Below are positions 1-10,576 of a stretch of DNA of 64,000 nt, in pieces. The position numbers and the translations under genes are program-made. Positions within the stretch are counted from its first letter, which is position 1, and the number at the start of each line of letters is the position of its first letter. The DNA lies in the NCBI GenBank assembly GCA_014706385.1, contig JACGZH010000008.1, positions 1,116,001 through 1,180,000 on the forward strand, written 5' to 3'. Origin of the DNA: Phaffia rhodozyma. Taxonomy: Eukaryota; Basidiomycota; Tremellomycetes; Cystofilobasidiales; Mrakiaceae. The notes under the pieces were generated by a model that worked only from the letters and a program-made list of their open reading frames with translations, was not told where the DNA came from and did not search any database.

Positions 1-258
1 CCTTCCTTCTTCTTCTTCTATACACGCTACTCTTCCGCTCTGCTCACGCTCAACTTATTTGACGTGTTCTGTATGTCTATAACTTCTGACATGTTTGCTG
101 AAATAAGAAGAGTCAAAGAAATCCATTGCGTACGTGATCCACGCTGGGCGGAGCTGACCGAAAAAGTCAACAGTCTCGAACGTTTGGTCCGACTTGAAGC
201 GCAACAGCTCTTTTACCTCTCACCCACTATTCCCTCGACTTCTGTTCTTACATTCTTG

Positions 259-3071
259 ATGTCTGGACGTTCTTTTTTCTCTTCAATAGCACTCGCCTTG
301 GCCGTCTGCCATGTCTTCCTGACAGCCTCTCTAGTTAATGCTGCCACCGTCATTAGTGGACTCCAAGCAGGATCCCTACCGGCGAACGCTTCTCAGTTGC
401 TCTCGAACAGACTCATCGGGTTTTCTATCGAGACAGCCTATGTCGTCGACTTTTTAGGTACACCGGCTTCACCAAACAGTTTGGTCTTGAACTTGATCGG
501 TCAGGTTGCCAATCGGACTGGAGGAATCTCTTTCAGGTAGCGTATCTCCCTCTCTTTCTTCGCCCACGTCACCACATCTCAAACTGGCCCTACCTCTGCT
601 GTTTCTTCTCTTTCCATCCCTCTAGGCCTGGAGGAATCACAGTGTATGTATAGAAATCCCTCCGAGCAGTTAACTCTTACGCACAAAAGAAAACACCCAA
701 GTTGATGAATTTCACGTCTTGCAGAGACTCATCGATCTATGAGCCCTCTTTGAGTGAACCCCTGGTCCGGATTGAATCTGCCACCGGTGGGATCTACCAA
801 ACTCAATACGGACCCGGCTTTTTCGAGTCGATGAACTTGCTTCCTTCGAGTACAGAATACATCATGGACCTAAACTTTGGGAATGATTCGTGGGAGATTG
901 CGAAAGACGAGGCGGAAGCAGCTCTGAGTGCTATGAATGGGAAAATCATTGCTCTCGAGCTTGGGAACGAACCGGATCAGTATAATGCGGCTCAGAGGAC
1001 ACCCATATCGAGTTGGGGACCGCAGGAGTATACCGAAGAGTTTCTTGTTCGTCTTCTTTTACTTTTCCTTCTTTCCCTTTCTGTTTACTTTGGACATGCT
1101 AGCTGATGTGAAAGGTGTGCTTCTTAAACCTTTGACGAACCAGACCTGGTCCCGCAACTTGACGTCGGCTCTAAACCTGAGCTTACCATTCTTTCAAGCG
1201 GGTGCATTCGGTAAGGTCTTTAACTCGAACCCCTTTCTATTTTTATCTCTTTCTTCGTCTTTTTTGTGCCGACTTGTTGTTTGATCTGACCCTCTCTCTA
1301 CCTTTTCTCCTTCCTCTTGGTGACAGCAAACGATCCAACAGCGTCGGCGTTGATTACAACAGAGGATGTCGTCGCTTTGGGGATTGGCAATGATTCGTCC
1401 ATCAAGACGTTCTCTCAACATGTCCGTTTCTTCTCTCGATTTGTTTAGAGTTCTGTTTGAGTAACAATATCCTGATCTCGTTCTCGTGGTTTCTTTCATC
1501 TATTCTTCTCTCCGGCCCCTCCTCGAAACCGAAAGATGTATCAATACTCGACGTGTGATTCTGCTCGGGACGAGCTCGCTACGCTGGATGCTCTGGTCAA
1601 CCACAAGAACATCACTGGTACAGTCTTTTCCTCTATTTCCTTCTTCGATCCATTTATTATTGAACACTTAGCGTGATGGCTGACTTGTTCTGGAGATACC
1701 TTCACCATGGTTCATGCATGATAGCATATGTGGATTTGTGGAAGCCACAGACGGCAGCTGCGAAGAGTGTAGGTGCCGAGTTGGTCATTGGTAGGTTCTC
1801 GATCGCTTGCCCGACTGCTTTCGTTACTGCTTCTTTATTATCGAGAGTCAAAACAAGAACAAGGAATATAAACGTCTTTGCACTTGTACTTACTTAATTC
1901 TCTGTATCTGAACGCAATCAAAAGGCGAGTTTAACTCGGTTAGCTGTTCAGGAAAACAGAACGTATCCAACACCTTCGGGCAGGCCCTTTGGTACGCTAT
2001 TCTCCTTCACTTGATCAGAACTCTACACAACCAATTTGTCATTCGAGACACTCATTCTTGACGGCCTTTGTTTTGGAAACATGTACCAAATCTGATCTTG
2101 TAGGCTGGCGGATACAATCCTATACTCTGCTTATACCAACATTTCTCGAATGTACTCTGTATGTCTCGTCCTATCCTCTCTATCTTTGTCTTTCTACCCT
2201 TTTGTTTTATATTTTCTTTTCGCAGCACTCAAGATGAATACTGGTTGAAATTCTAGCACCAAGGCGCGACTCTTGTCTTGCAGTCTTCCGATCAATCAAA
2301 CACTGTCGGTTTCAGTTGGTTCGTCCCCCCCTTGTCCTTCTTACAACCGGCCACGTTTTTTTTGCCTTCCTATATCCGACCCAACTCAAGCCAACATGTC
2401 CTTGTTCTTTTCTTCATCCTTATAGGTACGACTTTGTTTACCCATTGAACTCTACTCGAAACGGGCCATCCAGATCAACCCCATCTTTTGTCAGCTACCT
2501 CCTACTAGCCGAAGCAATTTCCTCCACAGCCAACACTTCCCAGATAACGTACATTCCTTTGGAAGAGACATACCCTGACTTGGCGATCTACCCGATTTAC
2601 GACTCGGCTGTTAGAGACGTCACAGTAGGACCAGCTCGGATGGTCGTCCTTAACCTTGGTTCTCAATCCGATCTGTCCATCAATGTCACTTCCCTCGGTT
2701 TCACCTCGTCCTCGGGCACGACGGTAAAGTACATGAACTCGACAGGCGGTCCATCATCCACCGTTACAACCGAGGCGACCTGGGCCGGGCAGAGCTACGA
2801 GTCCGGCCTACCCGTCGGAACAGAAGCCGTCTATACACTCGGATCAGACGGTCTGGTCGCTCTGGATGCCTACCAGGGGGTTCTTCTGGTTCTGAATGGA
2901 AACTCGAGTACTAGTTCCGGTTCTGGCTCTGGTACGACCTCGAGTTTGGCTTCGCCAACGGCGACAAATCTTGGGTCGGGTAAGAGTGAGGCAGGAAGGA
3001 AGATGGGAGGAACCAGTACTTTGTGGCTTGGTGGTCTCGTTTCTGCTTGGATTCTCATTTTCCTTTCCTGA
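259..3071 (+). CDS. Secreted glycoside hydrolase family 79 (beta-glucuronidase/heparanase-like), likely GPI-anchored
   Basis: Glycosidase of clan GH-A, probably acting on glucuronic-acid-bearing glycans outside the cell. The N-terminus (MSGRSFFSS...) is a hydrophobic signal peptide. The general acid/base lies in LELGNEPDQY (Glu codon 969-971) and the nucleophile in GEFNSVSCSG (Glu codon 1927-1929, just after an intron); both match GH79. The C-terminal beta-domain (about 2430-2900) is followed by a Ser/Gly-rich stretch and a final hydrophobic tail (STLWLGGLVSAWILIFLS), which looks like a GPI signal. About nine short introns. The first exons read 259-536, 626-643 (18 nt), 725-1046, then from 1144; later borders are approximate. 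Start chosen at the ATG that opens the signal peptide; the frame is open upstream only through non-ATG codons. The next gene, PGK1, is convergent. Family assignment is firm, substrate is inferred. Confidence 0.85.
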
Positions 3072-3352
3072 TCGCATATCTTTTAATATTCATACGGACT
3101 TGCTTTGTGTTGTTTTCTTTCTGTGTTTGTTTGCTTGCTGTTTATTTATATTGGACAATTTCCCTTCTTTCTCATCTTCTCTCTCGTATACCACACACAT
3201 TACTTTGGCTCTCTTTTTTTTCCTCACGCTCATTTCTCATCACACCCTCCCAAGGACAAGATAAAAATCATGTCATGTTGAAATATAAAGACAGTATTAA
3301 AGATGAAACGTGATATATGGTTTATAGGAGAGAAAGGGGGATATTTCTAAAT

Positions 3353-5343
3353 CTAGTTCTTGGCGCTAAGAGCATCAACTCCAGGAAGGACCTTACCCTC
3401 CAAGAGCTCCAAGGATGCTCCTCCACCGGTCGACACGTGCGAGAGATCCTTCTCCTTTCCGGCGTTGGCGACGACGGTAGCGGTATCACCTCCACCGACG
3501 ATCACGGTCGAACCCTTCTGGGTGGCCTCGATGGCGGCCTCGAGGAGGGAGGAAGAACCCTTGGCGAAAGCAGGGAACTCGAACACACCGGCAGGTCCGT
3601 TCCAGAGGATGGTCTTGGACTCGAGAACGGTAGCTCGGAAAGCCTCCTGGGACTTGGGTCCGGCATCGAGACCCATCCATCCGTCGGGGATACCCTCGGA
3701 ATCAGTAGCGGTTCCGGTCTAAGAGGGAGTTCATGGTGATAGGCACGGTTCATGAGCTGTGTGTTCAAAGCAAAGACGAGGAAAAGAAAGAGGAAGAAAA
3801 AAAAAAGAGCGCACCTTGGCATCCTTGTCGAACTTGTCGGCGGTGATGAAATCGGTGGGGAAGACAACCTTGACGTTGTTCTTCTTGGCCTTCTCAAGAA
3901 GGGCGGCAGCCTTCTGGGCTCCGGCCTCATCAAAGAGAGAGTCTCCGATGCTCATACTCTCGACGGCCTTCTTGAAGGTGAAAGCCATACCACCACAGAT
4001 GATGAGGGAGTCGACCTTGTCAAGCATGTTCTCGATGAGCTGGATCTTGTCAGATACCTTGGCACCTCCGAGGATGGCAAGGAAAGGTCGCTCAGGGGAC
4101 TCAAGCTAGACGAAGAACATGGTCGAGTACTTGTCAGTTCATATCGATCGGGACTGGCTCGGAAAAAGAAGCAACGGGATGAAACGTACAGCCTTGGCAA
4201 AGAACTCCAACTCCTTGGCCATCAAGAAACCAGAGGCTCGCTGGGGGAGCTCGACTCCGACCATGGAGGAGTGAGCTCGGTGGGCAGTTCCGAAAGCGTC
4301 GTTGATGTAGACCGTTCCGAGCTTGGTGAGGGACTGTCGGAACTTCTTGACGGCTTCAGGATCGGCTATAAAGGAAGGACAGTCAAACGGAGCATACGCA
4401 TGAAAGGGGGATCAGTGTTTTTTGAAGAGCTGGAGGCAATTGGGGCATTGGCGAAGGTGAATAAACAAACCCTTGGTCTTCTTGCCCTCAGAGTCCTTGG
4501 AGGAACCCTCCTCCTCGGCGTAGAACCTCAAGTTCTCGAGAAGGAAGACCTGTCCGTCCTTGCCGGCGGCAACGGCCTTCTCGGTCTCCTCTCCGACACA
4601 GTCAGGGAGGAAAGTAACGGGTCGCTCAAGGAGGGACTGAACCTTCTCGGCCTGTTTATGGCAGATATGTAGTCAGGATGTCAGCGCTGTGTCGTGATGT
4701 GATAAATTCAGGCAAAGACAACTAGAGACGCGATCTGATGAGATGAGGAGAACGAGAGGAACGAACGATAGGCTTGAGGGAGAACTTCTCGACCTTGTGT
4801 CCGTCGGGTCGTCCGAGGTGGGACATAAGGATGACGGAAGCGGCACCTAGAATTTAACGAAAAGCCGAACGAGTTTTCGAGTCAGGTCGAAGAAAGATGA
4901 ATACTACAGAAAGAATTCTTTCCTTTCGAACGTTCATATCTCTCTTCGGACTTGTCGGAGATCAAGAAGAACGTTCGGGAAGAAAAGAGAAAACATCTAG
5001 TGAAGAATGTCTATGACGTACCCTGCTCAATAGCGTACTTGACGGTGGGGAGGGCGGCGACGATTCGCTACAGAGACGAGGGCAAACAAGAAAAAGAGAG
5101 AGCGTTAGTAACTCGGACGTTTTCTAGCTCGTTGGCAAGCCTGTGTTCAAGAGGTGCTGGGCTTGGCCACGTTTGAGATGATTGAAGATATCATCCGGGA
5201 GGGAGAAAGAGAGGGAAACCTACGGCAGGGTTGGTAATCTCTCCGGTCTTCTTATCCTGGGGGACGTTGAAGTCGACTCGGATGAGGACTCGCTCTCCCT
5301 TGAGGGAGACGTCCTTGATGGAGAGCTTGGAAGAAAGAGACAT
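3353..5343 (-). CDS. PGK1: Phosphoglycerate kinase
   Basis: Glycolytic kinase transferring phosphate from 1,3-bisphosphoglycerate to ADP in the cytosol. Seven exons join in frame: 5343-5224, 5067-5022, 4846-4767, 4651-4471, 4365-4190, 4105-3815, 3718-3353. They give 420 codons including stop (419 aa; the yeast enzyme is 416). Visible signatures are the substrate loop RVDFNVPQD near residue 22, [40 protein letters not shown], the hinge/catalytic stretch [27 protein letters not shown], and the nucleotide-binding [11 protein letters not shown] near the C-terminus. Start is the ATG of [12 protein letters not shown]. Codon choice is strongly biased (CTC, GAG, AAG, GTC), as expected for a highly expressed gene. 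Long antisense frames across it are shadows of this bias. Confidence 0.98.
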
Positions 5344-6127
5344 TATTCTGAGGAGGACGAGATGAAAGATGAACCAGATTGATGAGCGAAGCCTCATCGG
5401 GGAGCAAAAGGATATGTGTAGGAGTAGAACGATGGCAGCAGCAGAACCACCACCAGCACCACCAGCACCGACTACAACCTAGATGAGGATCTAGCCTACG
5501 TACAAGATGAGATGAGAGAGTGTATACGAGATGTGATGGGTTGATGATGTGAGGTGATGGGTGGGAGAAAAAGTGAAGAGAAGGAAAAAAAAACGTAAGA
5601 AAAAAGTATGGGAATTTTTATACTTGAATTTCTATCTAAGTGTTTTCCCCAAGGAAGAGGCGGCAGTTGGCACACCTTGTTCGAGAAGCTGAAGGAAGCG
5701 CCCGGAGCATTGTCGTCGAGGGTGGCAATGGAAACACGGAGAGAGCGGGGCCAGCATGGAGCATGGAGAGAGGATGGCACAGTAAGAGGACGTGTCAAGA
5801 GGATGTAGCAAGAGAGAGAACGGCCAAGGAGATATCGGAGGGCGCAACCCGTGGAGTGATACATTCACCAGATTGTTCTACACGTTCTATTACAGCATAC
5901 ACACATATTCTTCCTCTTTCTGAACAACGTCCTCTCATCGGATCGCATCTCTCCCTCTGACTTGTACTGATCGGATGTGTATTCCGTTATTCCCTTTACT
6001 GCTCACACCCTTACATCCCGACGGACAAGGGAAAAAATCCGGATACACCTATATGTCATATATCTAAAGAGAGCTGATTGCTTTTATGTCTTTCTCTTCA
6101 TTTTCATTCTTTTCTTCCCTTCTCTGT
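5344..6127. promoter_or_regulatory. PGK1 upstream region and 3' flank of mL41
   Basis: Intergenic stretch of 784 bp between two genes on the minus strand. It must hold the PGK1 promoter and the mL41 terminator. A CAG/CAC-type triplet-rich patch lies at about 5430-5470, within roughly 130 bp of the PGK1 ATG. Short frames on both strands have no recognisable protein features. No tRNA or repeat was seen. Confidence 0.5.
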
Positions 6128-6937
6128 TCATGCTGATGACGATCCAGAGTCAGTCTTGATTTCCTTCGCGGCCGCTCCTACATTGAACCTCTTGTTGAGA
6201 TCCTCATAAAACTGAACCCGGTTCTTGATCGTCCCCGGGAGACCAATCTCGATTCCTTGTCCCTCCTTGGTGGCAGTGTGAGCAAATGGGCGGAGCTGCA
6301 GGTCGAATGAAACAGTCAGAACCAAATGAAAACGGAAATAGTTCAGTGTGTGTTGAGGATTAACATGATGGGATATGTGTCCTTGGAGATGAAAGCGAAA
6401 GACCCAACGACAGCGAATCGACAGAAGCAATTCTCATCCTCTCCCACAACCGTTTGTGGAACTCTTTTCTCTCTCTATATTGAAGGAATCCTGGACAACA
6501 CACAGACAAAAGCCAAAGAGCGAAGGAAACTCACATCGCTACACTTGAACACCGAGCTGTTCTCACTCTCGAATCCAGGGCCGATAAAGATCCTGACCTT
6601 TTTGTCGTCAATGATAAAGTTTGACTTTCCGGCCTTACCCCTGTAGTTCGCGTGTCGACCGGGAGGACCGGTCCTGAAACCTACACCTTCCGGGAAAGAC
6701 TGTCTGTTTCCTGCATAAGAGAGAGAACATTTAAAGAGGATGTAAGGATTAGTGAGCGGTCTGACGGTAGAGAAAGAAGAACAGAGTCCAAAGAGATCCA
6801 CAGAGCGAGAGAAAAAGAAAGGAAGAAGAGAAAGGGGAAAAAAATTCCTACAAACCCTTATAGTAGTCTTTGTTGGCATGCTTAGACTTCAGAGGGAACC
6901 GGGAAGCTTTGCTCAATGCATTCAACGTGGGTCTCAT
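6128..6937 (-). CDS. Mitochondrial large-subunit ribosomal protein mL41 (MRPL27 type)
   Basis: Nuclear-encoded protein of the mitochondrial 54S ribosomal subunit. Three exons, 6937-6856, 6710-6535 and 6295-6128, sum to 142 codons (141 aa), close to the 146 aa of yeast MrpL27. The protein opens MRPTLNALSKASRF, a basic region free of acidic residues that fits a mitochondrial presequence. It continues with KHANKDYYKGNRQ, the glycine/arginine patch FRTGPPGRHANYRG and KVRIFIGPGFE, and ends with LRPFAHTATKEG and a short acidic/serine tail. The order (YYKG, RTG..GRH, K.VR..V.P, L.P.) matches mL41. The identification rests on these short motifs, so it is probable rather than certain. It diverges from ADA3 across a 319-bp intergenic region. 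Confidence 0.75.
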
Positions 6938-7256
6938 CCTGGCTACGTCGGTTGATCGATGGTCAATGGCGAAGGACAAGTCGAAGCGATCAAAGTGTAG
7001 GCAAGGTGTTAGGTAGAAGCAACCCCAAGCTTGTTAGGGTTAATTCCCTTGGCTGCCCACGAACACGCTCGCGTACACGCGTCTCTTGCACTTTAACCTC
7101 CAATCTTCAATCTTCCATCCCACTACCCGTCGTTGCCGTCATTCGGAGTATCGTGTACCCACTATTACACTCCTGGTGTTGCCTCTGGAATTCAGACTGA
7201 GATATATTAGAGGTCCAGATCCTGCTTAGTATCCTGTCCGTGGCCTCCTCACAAAG
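6938..7256. promoter_or_regulatory. Divergent promoter mL41 / ADA3
   Basis: This 319-bp region drives transcription both ways. It contains TTAGGGTTAA at 7034-7043 (telobox-like, the type bound by Tbf1/Teb1 Myb factors in other fungi) and one ACGCGT at about 7075-7080. Function is inferred only. Confidence 0.45.
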
Positions 7257-10255
7257 ATGGAACCCTCGCCGGCCTACTCCCCAGTGATCACTCAGATCCT
7301 TCACAAGTCATCTTCCTCAAACGATCTGCCCTCGGTGTCCACCCTTCATGGTCTACAGACCGATCTAGATCAACTACGAGCCGCAGCTAAACGAAGGGTT
7401 CAGCACATCGAAAGTTCGAAAAGAAGACTAGACTCACTCCGGGATAGAGATGCTGCCAGAGAAAAGGAAGCCGTCAAGGACCGAAAGCAAAAGGAGGCGA
7501 CCGAGAAGGAAAAGGATCGGCTGAGAAGGGAAAAAGAAAAGGACAGAAAAAAGGAGGTTGAAAGGAAGGAGAGAAAGGAGAGAGAGAGAATGGAAGAAGA
7601 ACAGGAAGAGGAAAGACTAGTCGTCAAGAGGGAAAAGGATCAGCAGCAGCAGCAGCAGGAAGATAGAGACAAAGAATTGGCCCAGCGAGCGAAGGAAAAG
7701 GAAGATGCGGCCCAAGCGGCAGCCGCTCAGATCATGGCGAGGGATTCAGCTCGACAGTCTGAAAGACCTAGGAGTCCGTCGTTGCCTCCTCAGGTCGTCA
7801 GACGATCGACTCGGTCGCGATCAAGATCACAAACACCCGTGCCGGATATCTCCAAACCGGTGACCCACCGGGTCAAGCTCGAGTCTGGTTCGCCATTCTT
7901 CCGTATCTGATTCTATCATCACGCTTTTCTAACGATGGATTTCTTGTTCACTGTACCCTAGGAGCGATATCCATTCCTCCTGTCTCACCAAGTGCAGGCA
8001 TGTCCCAGCCTAACGACTCGGATATGGATTCTGACGCGTCTTCTACCGTGGTGGGTGCTCCTAAAAACAGGTTCGAGTATCCTTTCTTCTCTCTCTGCAT
8101 CAACTCTATATGGTTTCTGTTTGTCTTACGCGTCATCTATTTTGTGTGATATCGCACAGGAAGAAAAAGAGGAAGCGAGAGCAGCTGGTCTCGAGTGATG
8201 CAGAAGGAGAACACGAGCTCGTTGTGCGAAGCGGTGCTCTGTCCCGTGGACATGGTGATTCCTCAGGCAAGTTCTCTACTCTTTTCTCGTCATACTCGAG
8301 ACGCGACATGCTCATGCCAATCTTTCCTTTCTTGATATCAACAGCGGACGTCGGTCGGTCTAGAGAGACTTCGGTGACTAAGCCGACGTCGACACCTTCG
8401 ATCGTCACAAAGACTTCCCCATCAGCTCCAGGAGGATCGATACACCTGACACCTCCTGTAGCTCGACCAAAGATCAAGCTGATCAACGGCTCCAACCGAG
8501 CTATTTCCCCATTAGCGACCGTCTCTTCGAGTTCTACACCTCGCCACAAAGCGAATTCTCACTCTCCCTGCCCTACTCAAGATCCTTCTCTTCTCGCCAC
8601 CGCTGTCAATCCTACTTCTATCACTTCTTCTTCTTCTTCTTCTTTCCTTCATCCCAATCCCTCCAACCTTCCTGGCTCAAACATAAACTTTTCACTACCT
8701 TCTGTTACCGCTTCAAATGGTTCAGCTGTCAGAACACTGGTCCCTCCGAAACCAGAGATTCAAAAACCGATGACGCCCCTGCCGACGACACAATCCGAGG
8801 TGAACGAGGATTTCACCCAAGCCAAACCGGGAACTCAGCTGTTGTTCGCTACATTCTGGCAGACGGCCGAAGGCTACGTCCGACCGATAGGTGAAGAAGA
8901 TCTCGCCTTTTTGAAGACATACAAAGAGGAAGACAAAACGCCTTTCGATGTTCCCGCGTTGGGAAGACATTACTCAGAGATCTGGGAGGAAGAAGACAGG
9001 TTGATCGAGCTGGGCTTGCCCCTACCTGATCCGAGCTCTACAGGAGGGATGATCAATTCGCCTGCAAAGATCAAGACAGAGGACATTCATTCCCGACAGG
9101 ATCAGTCGATGATGGATCCCAACGGGTCGAGAACACCAAACGATGCTAACGGAGCCACCGGGCTGATAACATCACAAGGAGGACCGAACGGGGTGAACCG
9201 AAGCTTAGACTACCCACGGATGGGTAGAAAGACGTTTCATTATAATCCCAGACGAGATATGAAGGATGAAGATCTTGTCCATCAGGATCGAGGCGAAGGA
9301 CCGCTCATGGAGAGAGTGCTGGGTGGATTCTTGCGAGTCCCTAGAGCACCTAGTGGGGGGCAGAGAGGAGTGATGTTTGAGGAGAACCAAATGGACGAGG
9401 ATGATACTCCAGACCGTAGGACGGATGATCGGACGAAATCCGAAGTTGATCAACCCTCGGAGGACGTCGGGTTGGGCTCGTTAGAGGACAGGGTCAAGAA
9501 GGAGTTGATGTTTGTGGGACTCTTGGGAAAACAAGAGGTGAGTACCGGGCTGAGAGCTCGTTTCTTTTTTGGGTCGTGTTTCTTCCGCTCTCATATTGAA
9601 TCAATCTAAATTCTCCTCTCTCTCTCTCTCTGTGCGTTATCAACAGGTCGATTGGTCCCAAAGAGAGGATGACGAGATCACGACGTCACTCCGACAATGC
9701 CAAAAGCTGTTAAAAGAACAAGTCTCGCTGAACGAAGCGCGCCGGTCGATTCTCCTTGAGATTGCGAAAGAGCGATTGGCTTACTCTGAATACCAACAAT
9801 GTCTGGACGGATTGGACCGAATTATCGATACCTGTTGGGCCAAACGAGCAAAGCAGATTGCGAAACAGCAAAAACGAAAGAAGGAAGCTCACACCGCCGC
9901 CGGCGGAACAGGGCCATCCGGTGGATCTGCCTCTGGTGGTGGGACTGGTGGGGGAAACTCGGCAGGACCGGGGACGTCAACGATGACAAAGACAAAAGAA
10001 CGTGAGCGCGAACGGGACGAGCGGGAGAAGGAAGCGACGAAAAAGTTGGTCGAGACGATCAAGCTCGCCATGGGAAGGCGAAGGCTGATGGTCACCCATC
10101 TGGGAACGATGTTCAAGGATGAAGAAGAGGAAGAACCTGGTAGATTCATCGGTCTCCCGGTCAGGAGTGTGTATGAAGGACTAGAGGACGAGTTCAGGCA
10201 GGTCGGTCTGGACCATCTGGTCGAGAATGGAGCGAAGCCGAGGCGGGTGATATAG
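7257..10255 (+). CDS. NGG1: SAGA/ADA histone acetyltransferase complex subunit Ada3 (Ngg1)
   Basis: Nuclear adaptor linking Gcn5-Ada2 to the rest of the HAT module of SAGA. Proposed exons: 7257-7902, 7962-8070, 8160-8266, 8345-9537, 9647-10255, giving 888 codons (887 aa). The N-terminus carries a long charged coiled coil (about residues 45-150: Lys/Glu/Arg runs, then a QQQQQQ tract), then RSRSRS-type and Ser/Pro-rich linkers. The conserved Ada3 C-terminal domain starts at LEDRVKKELMFVGLLGKQE and continues WSQREDDEITTSLRQCQK and LLEIAKERLAYSEYQQ. A Gly/Ser-rich insert and a basic/acidic run precede the end, LPVRSVYEGLEDEFRQVG. The third intron (8267-8344) has a GC donor; see findings. Tandem with KGD2 321 bp downstream. 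Confidence 0.9.
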
Positions 10256-10576
10256 GCTTGCTCATAGACTTGTCTCTCTGTTTGTATTCATCTCTCTGTC
10301 TCTCTGTCTCTCTATCTCTTCCTCTCTATACCTTTCTATGTGTCTGTCTCGCCCTCTGCTCTCGATTGTACATATGTAAACCAACATGAATATGTTTCTG
10401 TACGAACGCTGCAACGTCCATCACCAGGCCGACGAAAGCCGAAGCGTAACCACCACTTCCCTGGTTACGGTTCCGTCCGAGGCCGCTCCCTCTTGAATAT
10501 TCCCAGCTCATCCCAACTTGAACCCAACCAACCATCCCACAGCCGGTCTTCTCTCTCATCCATTCTGTTCTCTGCA
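10256..10576. other. ADA3-KGD2 intergenic region with CT-rich tract
   Basis: 321 bp that must hold the ADA3 terminator and KGD2 promoter. A (TCTC/TGTC)n pyrimidine tract runs at about 10270-10326. Pyrimidine-rich tracts near start sites are common in fungal promoters. No gene seen. Confidence 0.5.

Noticed and set aside
3752..4672. A 306-codon plus-strand frame antisense to PGK1
   Set aside because: It mirrors the biased codons of PGK1, crosses PGK1 introns, and has only low-complexity Gly/Leu/Ser sequence.
7034..7043. Interstitial telomere or chromosome-end remnant
   Set aside because: Only one and a half TTAGGG units; far too short, treated as a possible factor-binding site.
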